Shown: piece by piece, positions 1-10,181 of the stretch
How the letters are laid out: each line of letters opens with the position of its first letter
How positions within the stretch are numbered: position 1 is the stretch's first letter
Assembly: GCF_900580865.1 (NCBI RefSeq)
Contig: NZ_UTBZ01000151.1
Coordinates: 1-58,091 of the forward strand
DNA from: Pseudomonas viridiflava
GTDB lineage: Bacteria; Pseudomonadota; Gammaproteobacteria; Pseudomonadales; Pseudomonadaceae
DNA length: 58,091 nt
Reading direction: 5' to 3'
The notes under the pieces: generated by a model
What the model saw: the letters and a program-made list of their open reading frames with translations, nothing else
Database searches by the model: none
Told to the model about the DNA's origin: nothing
Made by a program: the position numbers and the translations under genes

Positions 1-3000
1 GAGGTCAACGTCGATGGCCTGCTGAACAACAGCAATAAAGGCAGCATCCGCGCCGCGCAACAACTGACCCTCAACAGCACCGGCCTGAACAATCAGGGCG
101 GCACGCTGGTGGGCGTCTCCGGCCTGACGATGGATCTGGGCACCACCGCCCAGGATCTGAACAACCAGGACGGTGTGATCAGCAGCAAAGGTGGGTTGAG
201 CATTGCTCATCTGCGCGACCTGAATAACCAGAACGGCGTGATCAACAGCAAAGGCGTGCTGAGCATCGCCACCCTGCGTGACCTGAACAACCAGCAAGGC
301 GAAATCTCCAGCGTTAACAGCTTCAGCCTCACCGGCAACCGTTTCGATAACCGTGGCGGCAACCTGATCAGCAACGATCAACTGACCGTGACGGCGGCCG
401 ATCTGAACAACCAGAACGGTCTGCTCTCCGGCTGGAAAGGCGTGAGCCTCAGCGGCGGCAGCGTCGACAACAGCCTGGAAGGTGCAATCTCCAGCCAGCT
501 CGGCAACGTCAACATTGACCTCAGCGGCGCGCTGCTCAACCACAGCAAGGGTGGCATCGGCGGCCTCGGCGAAGTAGCCATCACGGCCGCCAGTCTCGAC
601 AACACCGCCGGTACGGTCAGCAGTGACGGCAAACAAACCTTGACCATGACCGGCGGCGCGATCAGCAACGCTTCGGGTGGCCTGATCAAAAGCGGCGACA
701 CCCTCGACATTCGCGCGGCCAGCCTGAACAACACTTCCGGCAACGTCATGGCGAAAAAAGCCCTGACCTTCACCGGCGGTCCGCTGAACAATACGAAGGG
801 CAGTCTGGTCGGTGACGACAGCGTCACCCTCGATTTGCTCGGCGCCCTGACCAACGTCAATGGCGCACTCGGCAGCGGCGCCGCGCTGCTGATCAAACGC
901 GCTGCCAGCGTCGACAACCAGGGCGGCCAGTTGATCAGCCAGACCCTGCTGAGCCTGCTCACCAGCGGAGATCTGAACAACAGTCAACGCGGTACCGTGT
1001 CGGCCAACGGCCAACTGGACCTCACCGCCGGCGGCACGTTGCGCAACGACGCCGACGGCCTGCTGTCCAGCCGCGATGCCGGCGTTTCCATCACCGCCGC
1101 CGCGCTGAACAACGCCAAAGGCGCGGTGCAAAGCATGACCGCGCTGACCGTCAGCACCGGCAACGGCGCGATCGATAACCAGGGCGGCAAGATCATCGCC
1201 CAGAACGGCGACCTGGCCCTCAACGCTGCCAGCCTCGATAGCCGTGGCGGGGTGCTGTCAAGCCTTAACGGTCTGCTGCAAACCCGCCTGAGCGGCGTGT
1301 TGCGCAACGGCCAGGGCGGCAAGATCGAAGGCAGTCGCCTCGACCTGCAAGCGCTCGGCGGTCTCTACAGCGACGGCGGGCGAATCGCCGCCAACACCGG
1401 CAACATCCTGCTCAACGCTGGCGGCAACACCCTCGACAACAGCGGTGGCGGGATCTATGCCAAAGGCGTGGTGAAGACCATCGCCGGCCTGATGAGCAAC
1501 AACAACGGCCAGATCAGCGGCAGCAGCATCGAGCTGGGTGCCGACGGCAACCTGAGCAACCGCAGCGGCCTGATCGAAAGCGCCAGCACACTGGCGATTC
1601 GCGCGGCCAACCTCGACAACCAGGGCGGCAAACTGCGCGCACTCGGCACCAGCGGCAAAACCGATTTCCAGATCGGCAGCCAGTTCGACAACCGCAACGG
1701 TCTGGTGGAAACCGCCAACACCGATTTCACCCTCACCGCGCCGAGCTTCCTCAATGCCGGTGGTTCGGTGACGCATGTCGGTCTCGGTGAGTTCGGCATC
1801 TCCACCGCCAACGTGATGAACGCCGGCGGCTCGCTCGTGACCCGTGGCGGCCTGACCCTGAACGCGGACAGCTGGACCAACAGCAGCGTGATTCAGGCCG
1901 GGCGGTTGACGGTGAATGTCGGCAACTTTGTGCAGACGTCGAGTGGGCAATTGCTCGCCTCTAACCAATTAGTGGCACGTGGCGGTAACTGGACGAATGA
2001 TGGCTTGATTGCCAGCGATGGCAACATGGATATCCAGCTGTCCGGCAACTACGGCGGCAATGGTCGGGTGAGCAGCGTCGGCGATCTGGGAATGCTTGCT
2101 TCGCGCATTGACTTGAGCAGTGTGGCAAGTATCACCGGTGCATCCACCGCCACGCTGACCAGTCGCGGCAACCTGACCAATCTGGGGCGCCTCACAGCTG
2201 TTGACAGCCTGACCGTCAACGCCGCGTCGTTGGTCAACAACGGGACGTTGGGCAGTGCCGGCAATCTGCGGGTCACCAGTGACTCGTTGCTCAACCAGAA
2301 CGGGCTGATCTTCAGCGGCCGCGACATGAACCTGCGCGTGGGGTCGCTCACCAACCGTTACGCCGATATTTATGGCATGGGCAACATCAGCATTGCGCGC
2401 AATGACAGCAACGCCTGGAGTTCTTCGATCAATAACATTTCGGCAACGATTGAAAGCGTGGGCGATCTGAGTCTGGCGGCTGATCACATCGAGAACCGCA
2501 AGGATGTGTTTGAGGTTGCCGCGGGTGGCGGGCTCGTTTCGGGAACGATTGGCGTTCGCTGCACGACGTGTACTTCATTTAGCGGCATCAACTTCGAGAG
2601 TCGTCTCCCGAGCCACTTGGTCTGGGTTGAAAAATACCATTCAACCATTGTCAAGGATTCGGCTTCGGGCACATTGACGGCCGGGCGCGATCTTACGGGG
2701 AACGGGCGCGAATTCATCAATAATGCGTCAGTTGTCAGCGCTGGCCGAAATCTTACGTTCAACGTGGAGAATTTCACTAACCAAGGAGCCACGGTCGGGG
2801 ATTACACCATCACGCGCTGGATTGATGCACCCAGGGCGAGCAGAGGCCCGGACTTCTGGCAGGACGTCTTGAATTACAACGCCGCAAACGATCCGGATTA
2901 TGACTCGGGCCAAACCGGTGTCGTGGACGGAAAGATCAAAATGGTTCCCAATATCCACACTTGGGATATGAATGCGGTTGAATCACTCACCCGGATAGGC

Positions 3001-6000
3001 GGGCGTCAAGGTGGTCGCGAGGCTATCAGGTACCTTCTGTTTGGTTCGATCGCCATCGAATACGATTCCGGGAATCTCCGTTACGCTCCTCCAGGCTACG
3101 ACGCTGGCGTGCGCGCAGAAGCTCCGGACATCATCAAGAACGCGACACCTTTCAACACCTTTACTACCGAAAGTAGCCCGACAGCCAATGCCAACGCCGT
3201 GGTTCAGGCAGGCGGCACCGTTTACATAAACGCGACCAACAAACTGGACAACGGTGTCGTTCGCAACGGCAATGCATCGGCCGGTGGCGCATCGCGTCTG
3301 GGTTCCACTCAACTGGGCGGCCAGGTCACGCCGACCGTCATCCGCATCAACTCACAGCTTCCTCCAGACCTGGCCCAACAACAGGTCAACCCACTGGCTT
3401 TGCCGGGCTTCACCCTGCCGACCGGCGATAACGGTCTGTTCCGCCTCAGCCGCAAGGACGGCAGCGAGCAAGCGATCTCGCCGATCAAAGACTGGGCAAT
3501 CGGCTCGATCACTGCTGCATCCTCTGGACATACCACCGGAATGCCGGTCAGACATGCCACCGATTTCCAGATCGACAAGACCGATCCGGTCTCGATGAAA
3601 AAACGCGACCTGGCGTTGAGTGATGCCGCGTCGCTGAATCTCAACGACAGAACGGCTCAGTTCAACGTGGGTGCAACCGCCGCTGACGGTCCAGTCGGTG
3701 TGCTGGTGCCCGGCCGTGGCAGCCCTTCCTTTGACGTACCGCGCGTACAAGGTTTGCCCGATACCAGCGTGCGCTCAAACCCGCACAAATACCTGATCGA
3801 AACCAACCCGGTACTGACCAACCTCAAGCAGTTCATGAGCTCGGACTATCTGCTGGGCAAGCTTGGCTACGACCCCGACACCAGCGCCAAACGTCTGGGC
3901 GATGGTCTGTTCGAGCAGCGCATGGTGCAGCAGGCCGTGGTGGCCCGCACCGGCCAACGTTTCATTGACGGCCAGACCTCTGACGAAGGCATGTTCAAGT
4001 ACCTGATGAACAACGCCATCGCCAGCAAGGATCAGCTCAACCTCTCGGTGGGCGTCACCCTGACCGCGCAACAAGTGGCGGCACTGACCCACGACATCGT
4101 CTGGCTCGAAGAGCACGAAGTGAACGGCGAAAAAGTGCTGGTGCCGGTGCTGTATCTGGCGCAGGCGAATAACCGTCTGGCGCCAAACGGGGCATTGATT
4201 CAGGGCGGCGACGTCACTCTGATCGCTGGCGGCAACCTCGATAACGCTGGCACGCTGCGAGCCTCAAACAACCTGTCGGCCGAAGCCGGTAACAACCTCA
4301 CCAACACCGGACTGATCGAAGCTGGCGAACGCCTCACGCTCAAGGCCGGCAACGACATCATCAACAAGTCCGGCGGCATCATCTCCGGCAAGGACGTCAG
4401 CCTGACGGCCACCAACGGCAGCGTGATCAACCAGCGTGACGTGACCAGTGTCGATGTCAGCCGCGGTGGCAGTGTGTACCACCGCGACTATCTCGATAAC
4501 GCTGCTCGGATCGAGGCGGCCAATGATCTGACAATCGAGTCCGGCCAAGACATCAACAACATTGGCGGCGTGCTGCAAAGCGGTCGGGACATGACGCTCG
4601 ATGCTGATCGCGATGTGAACATCACCTCAGTGCAGAATCGCAGCACCGATGCACGGGGCGGCAGTTACCTCAATCAGACGATTACGCAGCACGGCGCTGA
4701 AGTGACGTCCGGGCGGGACCTGTCGATCAGCGCTGATCGTGACGTGGCGATTGTTGCCAGTCGACTGGATGCCAAGCGCGATCTCAGCGTCGACTCAGGC
4801 CATGACATTGTCATTACTTCGGCCGCCGACGAGAGTGACTACGTCTCGCGCAGCAAGAAGCGCGCGAACGAAACCCACAGCATCACGCAACAGTCGTCGG
4901 TATTGAACGCCGGACGCGATATCGCGCTGAACGCGGGTAACGATCTGGGCATCATCGCCAGTCGGATCAAGGCTACGGAAGATGTCAGCCTCGATGCGGC
5001 TCAGGACATCACCGTTGCCTCAGCCAAAGACGAAAGTTCTTCTTATTACTACAAGAAGAAAAAGGGTTCGTTCGGGCGCAGCAAAACCACCACGACAGAA
5101 AGTTATGAGAGCGAGAACGTCGCTTCCGTGATCGAGGCTGGACGTGACTTGACTGTCAACTCGTCCAAGGACGAAGACGGCGCCGTGAGTCTGGATGGCG
5201 GGCGCAATGTCACCATCATCGGTAGTCAATTGAACGCCGGCAAAGACCTCGTCGTCGGTGCGACCAACGATGTGGCTGTTCTTTCCGCTACAGAAGAATC
5301 CGGCTCTTACACCAAGAAAACCAAGACCGGTACTTTCGGCCTGTCGAAAAGTGGCAGCAGCCACTTACAGACTGCTGTTACTCAAGTTGGTAGCCAGTTG
5401 AACGCCGGGCATGATGCCGTGGTGCTGGCAGGACGAGATGTTCGTCTGAACGCCAGTGAAGTCAACGCTGACAATGATGCTGAACTGCATGCGGGTCTCG
5501 TGGACAAGGAGGGTGATATCACCCTGTCGTCTGCGGATGACCAAGCGTACAGCCGAGCCGAGGAATACAAGAAAAAACTGGGTATGTCGCTCAAGGACAC
5601 TATTGGTGTCTTTGCCGGTACTCCGGGGCTGGGAGCCGATATTACCGTCGGTGCCTCGCACAATGGCGGACGTGAAGTCGTCAGTTCCAACAGCATTGGC
5701 AGCCAGGTCAATGCCGGGCACGATGCGATTCTCAATGCATCTCGCGACATCAATGTCATTGGCAGTGGAATCAGTGCCGATAACAGCGTTTCGCTCGATG
5801 CCGGCCGCGATGTCAACGTAGTCGCCTCGATCGATCAGCAGCGCAGCAATACTTGGGAGACGGACAAAAGCGTCGGGATCAAACAGACCATCGATAGCAA
5901 TGCCTTCACCACGTTCGTTGGCAGCGAAACCCTTCAACATGGCGTCAACAGCAAGGGCTACACCGCAGCGGGCAGCTCCATCGATGCGGGGATGAACATC

Positions 6001-8832
6001 AATGTAAACGCCGGTCGCGACATCAACCAGCAAGGTTCCGATCTGACCGCCGAGAACAACATCCGGCTCAAGGCTGATCGCGACATCAACATCGATGCCA
6101 AGGAAGAGGCCAGCGAAGTCACCATCCGTGACAGCATCAAGCGCAACGGCATCACCGTGACTACCGCTTACAACATCGGCAACACCATGGATGGCCTCAA
6201 AGGCACTGGCAAAGGTGAGGATGGGGTCAGCAAAGGCTCAAGCGTACTGAAGTCGGTTGATACGCTGGATCAGTTCTTCAGTGGACCGAAATTTGACGGA
6301 CATATCGGTGGCTCGAGCGTCAGCTCCAGCCAGACTCAGACGTCGGTCACTCAACGTCCGTCGACACTTTCTGCAGGCAATGACATCTCGCTGGACGCTG
6401 GCAATAACGTCAATGTCAGCGGTAGCCAGTTCAATGCCGGACGTGACATCAACGTCAAAGGCAAGGACATCACCTTTGACGTTGCGCACGGTTCGGAAAG
6501 CAGTGACGGGCATTCAACCCAGAGCAAGGGCGGCGTCAAAGGGGGCACCACCGGCGGTTTCAAACTGGGCGTAGGTGTCAGCAATGCCGGCACAGAAGAC
6601 AAATCGAACCAGGGTACTTCAACTGCTACGCAGCTCAATGCCGGCGGCAGTATCAATCTGGACGCGACAAATGATCTGACGCTGATCGGCACCCGGGCCA
6701 CCGCCGAGCGGGATATTTCCCTCAAGGCCGGCAACGATTTGAACATTCTCTCGGCGCAAAACGCCTATGAGAGTTCACACGATCGGCGTAGCTGGGGCGC
6801 GGAGGGCGGCATCATCGCCGGCCAGGACGGCTTCGGTGTTTATGGTTCGGCGAATGTGGGGATCGGCGATCTCAACCGTGAGGGCGTCAAGCAGCAAGAA
6901 GCCTATCTGTATGCCGGCAACAAACTGGGTTTCGAAAGCGGTCGCGATACCAATATCGCTGGCGCGACCCTGCGCGGCGACGAAGTCATCGGTGATGTCG
7001 GTCGCAACCTGACCGTGACGTCTGTGCCGAACACCGGCAAGGTCGAAGGCAAGGAGTTCGACGCCAGCCTGACGGTCGCGGTGAGCTTCGGTGCAACGGT
7101 CAGCGGCTCGCTGGGTTATGGCGAGACCAATGGCAAGACCAACTGGGTCGACAATCAGACTGTTATCAGTGGCAAAAGCAAAGTCGACATCCGTACCGAA
7201 AAACATACGCAACTCGATGGCTCGGTGATCAGTGCCGACAACGGCAACCTGAAACTCGACACTGACACCCTCGGCTACCGCAACATCACCGGCAAGGATA
7301 ACGAGCACGGTTATTACCTCAATGTCAGCGGCAGTTATGGCGGGGGCGGTGGCGCCCAAGCCGACAAGCCGAACAAGGGCATGGAAGGCGAGAGCAAAAA
7401 CAGCTGGGCCGTGGAGGGCTACAAGTACGACAAGGACCGTCAGCAGACGCTGAATGCCACCGTGGGTGAAGGTCAGATTGTCGTGCGTAACGACAAGGTC
7501 ACCGGTCAGGATTCCACGGCGGGTCTTAATCGTGATGTGAACAAGGCCTATGAGATCACCAAGGATGAGGAACATCGCACGACGTTGTATGCGAGCAGTT
7601 CCTCCATTGATGCCGTTAGCCATCCGTTAGAGACGCTGGAGCGTTGGGGCGAAAGCGTTACTGATTTCAAGAAGAACATGCTCAAACAGGCTTTGGCCGG
7701 TGCCAGCTTTCTGCAAAATCTGAAACTGGCAATCAATGCTCAGCTAGTTGATATCAGTGAGGTGTCTCCTTCGCTTCGCAATGAGCTTGGTGATGAGCAG
7801 GCATTGGCCGTCACAAAAAACTTTGTTCGACAGGGAAAAAATCCATCGGATATGGATTCCCTTGACCCCGAAGTGCGTGCTGGACTCAAGCGATTTGCCG
7901 ATCTGGCAGCCGACTACGATAAGGAAATGGCGAAGGAGGTTGACCAGGGCAACATCATCATGGAGCCCAAGAACGACGGTAGTGGGGGAACCAACGTTGT
8001 CTATCTCGATACGACCACAGTGAACGAGAAGGTCATACCCATGGGGCAGGCGGCCCTTTCAGAACTGGGTGACCTGCTCGTGGTGGCCAATTCGTTGCCG
8101 GCTGATAAACGTGATCAGCTCAAAACCGTTGCCATTGCAGCTCAAGCTGTAATGGGACCCATGAAATTCATGGTGAGCTTTACTGCAAACGCTCTGATTA
8201 ATGCTGCAGCAGGTAAGGAAGTTGAAGAGTTAAAAGATGGCGCAGCGATTAAATTGGCAGCTTTCTTTACCGGTAAATCTGAGGAAAGCCTGAGGAAGAG
8301 CAACGAGCTTGCAAAGGGTGAGCATGAGAATGGCAACACCGTCAAGTATCCTCTGGAAGGTGATAACTATGTCGTTGCTTCGCGTTTCCTTATCGATGCG
8401 GCGTTGGGTGAGTTTAAGTCGCTCGGTGTAAAAGTGGGTGGGCGAGTTCTCACGGTGACGAACAAAGGACCGACGGGCGGAGGTTCGCCTCATACTCCGT
8501 CTGTATTGACCCCCCCGCGAAATGCCGCGAATCTGATTGGAGGCCCCTTGGAGCATGCCACACAAGTCAGCGGTAGATTCAGCCTGTTGGGGCCTAAGGG
8601 GGCGACCCTGTATCGTGCTGATAATCGAGGAAACATCACCAGTTATGCGGTATACGATTCGCAAGGCATGATCATCAAACGCGTGGATGTCACGGGTGCC
8701 GCTCACGCAGGTGTACCAACGCCTCATGTCATTGAGTATGGTAGAAATACCCTCCCTGATGGGTCAGTCAGAGTTCAGTCACCATCCACCAAAGCGCCTC
8801 CAAGAAGCGTCAATCCGGAAGAAATACCATGA
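1..8832 (+). CDS. CdiA-like filamentous haemagglutinin / contact-dependent toxin, 5' partial
   Basis: The frame is open from base 1, so the N-terminus (signal peptide and TPS transport domain) lies outside the window. The visible 2943 residues follow CdiA order: short FHA beta-helix repeats rich in LNNQ-G and A-LNN units to about nt 2500; a less repetitive stretch (about nt 2500-4190) that could be the receptor-binding and YP region; a second FHA block with repeats of the form AGRD(I/L)-x-x-A (about nt 4195-7500); a helical pretoxin region; and a short C-terminal domain. The last ~75 residues (ATLYRADNRGNITSYAVYDS, then KRVDVTG, TPHVIEY, ending PEEIP) resemble polymorphic toxin type 24, from memory only. 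No VENN motif was found. The protein should be exported by a two-partner CdiB-type transporter, not in the window, and deliver the C-terminus into neighbouring cells. Composition becomes more AT-rich from about nt 7740, as expected for an exchangeable toxin cassette. Confidence 0.9.
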   Translation, partial: EVNVDGLLNNSNKGSIRAAQQLTLNSTGLNNQGGTLVGVSGLTMDLGTTAQDLNNQDGVISSKGGLSIAHLRDLNNQNGVINSKGVLSIATLRDLNNQQGEISSVNSFSLTGNRFDNRGGNLISNDQLTVTAADLNNQNGLLSGWKGVSLSGGSVDNSLEGAISSQLGNVNIDLSGALLNHSKGGIGGLGEVAITAASLDNTAGTVSSDGKQTLTMTGGAISNASGGLIKSGDTLDIRAASLNNTSGNVMAKKALTFTGGPLNNTKGSLVGDDSVTLDLLGALTNVNGALGSGAALLIKRAASVDNQGGQLISQTLLSLLTSGDLNNSQRGTVSANGQLDLTAGGTLRNDADGLLSSRDAGVSITAAALNNAKGAVQSMTALTVSTGNGAIDNQGGKIIAQNGDLALNAASLDSRGGVLSSLNGLLQTRLSGVLRNGQGGKIEGSRLDLQALGGLYSDGGRIAANTGNILLNAGGNTLDNSGGGIYAKGVVKTIAGLMSNNNGQISGSSIELGADGNLSNRSGLIESASTLAIRAANLDNQGGKLRALGTSGKTDFQIGSQFDNRNGLVETANTDFTLTAPSFLNAGGSVTHVGLGEFGISTANVMNAGGSLVTRGGLTLNADSWTNSSVIQAGRLTVNVGNFVQTSSGQLLASNQLVARGGNWTNDGLIASDGNMDIQLSGNYGGNGRVSSVGDLGMLASRIDLSSVASITGASTATLTSRGNLTNLGRLTAVDSLTVNAASLVNNGTLGSAGNLRVTSDSLLNQNGLIFSGRDMNLRVGSLTNRYADIYGMGNISIARNDSNAWSSSINNISATIESVGDLSLAADHIENRKDVFEVAAGGGLVSGTIGVRCTTCTSFSGINFESRLPSHLVWVEKYHSTIVKDSASGTLTAGRDLTGNGREFINNASVVSAGRNLTFNVENFTNQGATVGDYTITRWIDAPRASRGPDFWQDVLNYNAANDPDYDSGQTGVVDGKIKMVPNIHTWDMNAVESLTRIGGRQGGREAIRYLLFGSIAIEYDSGNLRYAPPGYDAGVRAEAPDIIKNATPFNTFTTESSPTANANAVVQAGGTVYINATNKLDNGVVRNGNASAGGASRLGSTQLGGQVTPTVIRINSQLPPDLAQQQVNPLALPGFTLPTGDNGLFRLSRKDGSEQAISPIKDWAIGSITAASSGHTTGMPVRHATDFQIDKTDPVSMKKRDLALSDAASLNLNDRTAQFNVGATAADGPVGVLVPGRGSPSFDVPRVQGLPDTSVRSNPHKYLIETNPVLTNLKQFMSSDYLLGKLGYDPDTSAKRLGDGLFEQRMVQQAVVARTGQRFIDGQTSDEGMFKYLMNNAIASKDQLNLSVGVTLTAQQVAALTHDIVWLEEHEVNGEKVLVPVLYLAQANNRLAPNGALIQGGDVTLIAGGNLDNAGTLRASNNLSAEAGNNLTNTGLIEAGERLTLKAGNDIINKSGGIISGKDVSLTATNGSVINQRDVTSVDVSRGGSVYHRDYLDNAARIEAANDLTIESGQDINNIGGVLQSGRDMTLDADRDVNITSVQNRSTDARGGSYLNQTITQHGAEVTSGRDLSISADRDVAIVASRLDAKRDLSVDSGHDIVITSAADESDYVSRSKKRANETHSITQQSSVLNAGRDIALNAGNDLGIIASRIKATEDVSLDAAQDITVASAKDESSSYYYKKKKGSFGRSKTTTTESYESENVASVIEAGRDLTVNSSKDEDGAVSLDGGRNVTIIGSQLNAGKDLVVGATNDVAVLSATEESGSYTKKTKTGTFGLSKSGSSHLQTAVTQVGSQLNAGHDAVVLAGRDVRLNASEVNADNDAELHAGLVDKEGDITLSSADDQAYSRAEEYKKKLGMSLKDTIGVFAGTPGLGADITVGASHNGGREVVSSNSIGSQVNAGHDAILNASRDINVIGSGISADNSVSLDAGRDVNVVASIDQQRSNTWETDKSVGIKQTIDSNAFTTFVGSETLQHGVNSKGYTAAGSSIDAGMNINVNAGRDINQQGSDLTAENNIRLKADRDINIDAKEEASEVTIRDSIKRNGITVTTAYNIGNTMDGLKGTGKGEDGVSKGSSVLKSVDTLDQFFSGPKFDGHIGGSSVSSSQTQTSVTQRPSTLSAGNDISLDAGNNVNVSGSQFNAGRDINVKGKDITFDVAHGSESSDGHSTQSKGGVKGGTTGGFKLGVGVSNAGTEDKSNQGTSTATQLNAGGSINLDATNDLTLIGTRATAERDISLKAGNDLNILSAQNAYESSHDRRSWGAEGGIIAGQDGFGVYGSANVGIGDLNREGVKQQEAYLYAGNKLGFESGRDTNIAGATLRGDEVIGDVGRNLTVTSVPNTGKVEGKEFDASLTVAVSFGATVSGSLGYGETNGKTNWVDNQTVISGKSKVDIRTEKHTQLDGSVISADNGNLKLDTDTLGYRNITGKDNEHGYYLNVSGSYGGGGGAQADKPNKGMEGESKNSWAVEGYKYDKDRQQTLNATVGEGQIVVRNDKVTGQDSTAGLNRDVNKAYEITKDEEHRTTLYASSSSIDAVSHPLETLERWGESVTDFKKNMLKQALAGASFLQNLKLAINAQLVDISEVSPSLRNELGDEQALAVTKNFVRQGKNPSDMDSLDPEVRAGLKRFADLAADYDKEMAKEVDQGNIIMEPKNDGSGGTNVVYLDTTTVNEKVIPMGQAALSELGDLLVVANSLPADKRDQLKTVAIAAQAVMGPMKFMVSFTANALINAAAGKEVEELKDGAAIKLAAFFTGKSEESLRKSNELAKGEHENGNTVKYPLEGDNYVVASRFLIDAALGEFKSLGVKVGGRVLTVTNKGPTGGGSPHTPSVLTPPRNAANLIGGPLEHATQVSGRFSLLGPKGATLYRADNRGNITSYAVYDSQGMIIKRVDVTGAAHAGVPTPHVIEYGRNTLPDGSVRVQSPSTKAPPRSVNPEEIP
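154..342 (+). repeat. 63-bp tandem repeat inside the haemagglutinin gene
   Basis: Two full units (154-216 and 217-279) and a partial third encode near-identical 21-residue blocks starting DLNNQ-x-GVI-x-SKG and ending LR. They are recent duplications of the FHA repeat, where slippage could change the length of the exported rod. Confidence 0.7.
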
Positions 8833-9302
8833 ATGGGATCTACTCAATTCCCCCTGTTAAGGACGCCGTAAACTACGAGACCTGGAAAAAACAGTGGACT
8901 GAACAAGAGGGGCTGGATGTTTTTTCATATATCAGTGATCAATGTCATCCTGAGCAAATGTTGTTATTTTCGAAGGTGTTTTTCCCAGACTTTTTGACGG
9001 TTGGGGAGGGAGTTTTTCTGGAGCGAAATTTTGCTTTTGAAACATTCTCTGCGCGAATGGCTGAGATGAATGATGTTCGCGAAGTCGAACGGATCATTAA
9101 CAATGTGCATGTTTATGATCTTTTTGATCAGTGCGCAGATAATGTATCGGACAGCGTTTTTTTTCAGCTGTGCAATGTAATTGCATTCTCTTGGAGAATG
9201 GTGCTGAAAGAGAAATTTCCCGACCAGAAATTCTTTGTGGAAGTCTCGAATTCAGAAAGTGACTACGGCCCCGTCATTACGTTTTTTCAGGTGGGTGAGT
9301 AA
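8829..9302 (+). CDS. Putative immunity protein of the CdiA-like toxin
   Basis: A 157-aa soluble protein with no signal peptide or membrane segment, rich in aromatic and acidic residues. Its ATG overlaps the toxin stop codon (ATGA at 8829-8832), so the two are translationally coupled. The gene is clearly more AT-rich than the haemagglutinin repeats. Position directly after the toxin domain, small size and base composition are those of a CdiI-type cytoplasmic antidote that would bind the C-terminal toxin domain. I do not recognise the family; the immunity role is inferred from position. Confidence 0.65.
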   Translation: MNGIYSIPPVKDAVNYETWKKQWTEQEGLDVFSYISDQCHPEQMLLFSKVFFPDFLTVGEGVFLERNFAFETFSARMAEMNDVREVERIINNVHVYDLFDQCADNVSDSVFFQLCNVIAFSWRMVLKEKFPDQKFFVEVSNSESDYGPVITFFQVGE

Positions 9303-9325
9303 CTCGCTCGAAAGAAAGTATCGAT

Positions 9326-9362
9326 GGGACAGACCACGTTTAAATAAAACGTGGTCTGTCCC
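9326..9362. repeat. Perfect 16-bp palindrome with GGGAC tips
   Basis: GGGACAGACCACGTTT (9326-9341), 5-nt AT loop, then its exact reverse complement (9347-9362). It lies 24 bp after the immunity gene and could work as a hairpin at the end of the mRNA. It has the same build as the palindrome at 45574-45615. Such GGGAC-tipped palindromes are, as I recall, associated with REP-associated tyrosine transposases (RAYT). Confidence 0.7.
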
Positions 9363-9412
9363 CCCAGTTCTTCTGAGAAAGGTCTGCAGCGCTCGCAAGA
9401 AAAAGGAAGCTT

Positions 9413-9919
9413 GTGTTGACTAATAGATATGCTGTTGTTGTGGAATCAGGATCTGACTTGCCTGACAGAGAGATTCTGGTAAGTCGGGCATGGGGCGACG
9501 TTCCCGTCTCCTACATCCAGGATCAAGAGTCGTTTAACGACTGCAGTTTCCTCGATTTAAAAGTCAATAAATGGGAACTCAACAAGGAATAGAGCGCTAA
9601 GCAGAACAGCGAACTCTGGATAAGAATTGAAAAGCTTAAAGGGGTTGCGCTCGATGACTTTCTGCATAGAGACGGCTCTCTTTGGCCTGTCGATATGGCA
9701 GAAAAAACTCTAATTATTATTGAGTTGGACGAGGGCGGGAGTGCGCTGGACCATTGTCTGTTGCTGCGTTTGGTGTCAGTTTTTCTGGGGCAGTTCAAGG
9801 TCTACAGATGGTCTGACGGCATCGAAGAGGTGAGTGAAGAAATTGCCGCTTCGTTACCCGCTCAACAGGCTGTTCTAGAGCGATTGATCAGATGTGAACA
9901 GGCTGTCAGCGGCGAGTAA
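9413..9919 (+). pseudogene. Small immunity-like gene interrupted by an in-frame TAG
   Basis: From a GTG at 9413 (or TTG at 9416), preceded by AAGGAAG, a frame runs 59 codons to TAG at 9590-9592 and then continues open in the same frame to TAA at 9917-9919. The combined product would be about 168 aa. The second half alone could start at ATG 9695 (74 aa). Coding character is similar on both sides of the stop (AT-rich, acidic; SLWPVDMAEKTLIIIELDEG region), so this reads as one gene with a nonsense mutation. Its place after a toxin/immunity pair suggests an orphan immunity gene left by an earlier toxin cassette. Family not recognised. Confidence 0.55.
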
Positions 9920-10181
9920 CGTGATGAGTTTAGTTAGAGAGGGAATATGAATGGCTCTGATGAAACTCCGCCTTTGCCCAGCCCCTAGGGTTAAAGAGTG
10001 ATCGGGTAACTCTGGCCACCTGTCGTTTATCTGACCAGCGCAGCAAGACAGACCCAGAGTGATGCCTGTCTATCCATTCCGAAGGGGGAGTTTCTTAGTG
10101 CCCTTCGGCAGGCGAGCGTCAGCTTGTTGCAAGTCCGACCTGCCAATACATCCATCAAGTGTTCGTTGAGGGATCGGGCGT

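Noticed and set aside
5365..6033. 222-codon frame antisense to the haemagglutinin
   Set aside because: Repetitive pattern mirrors the FHA repeats; no start signal.
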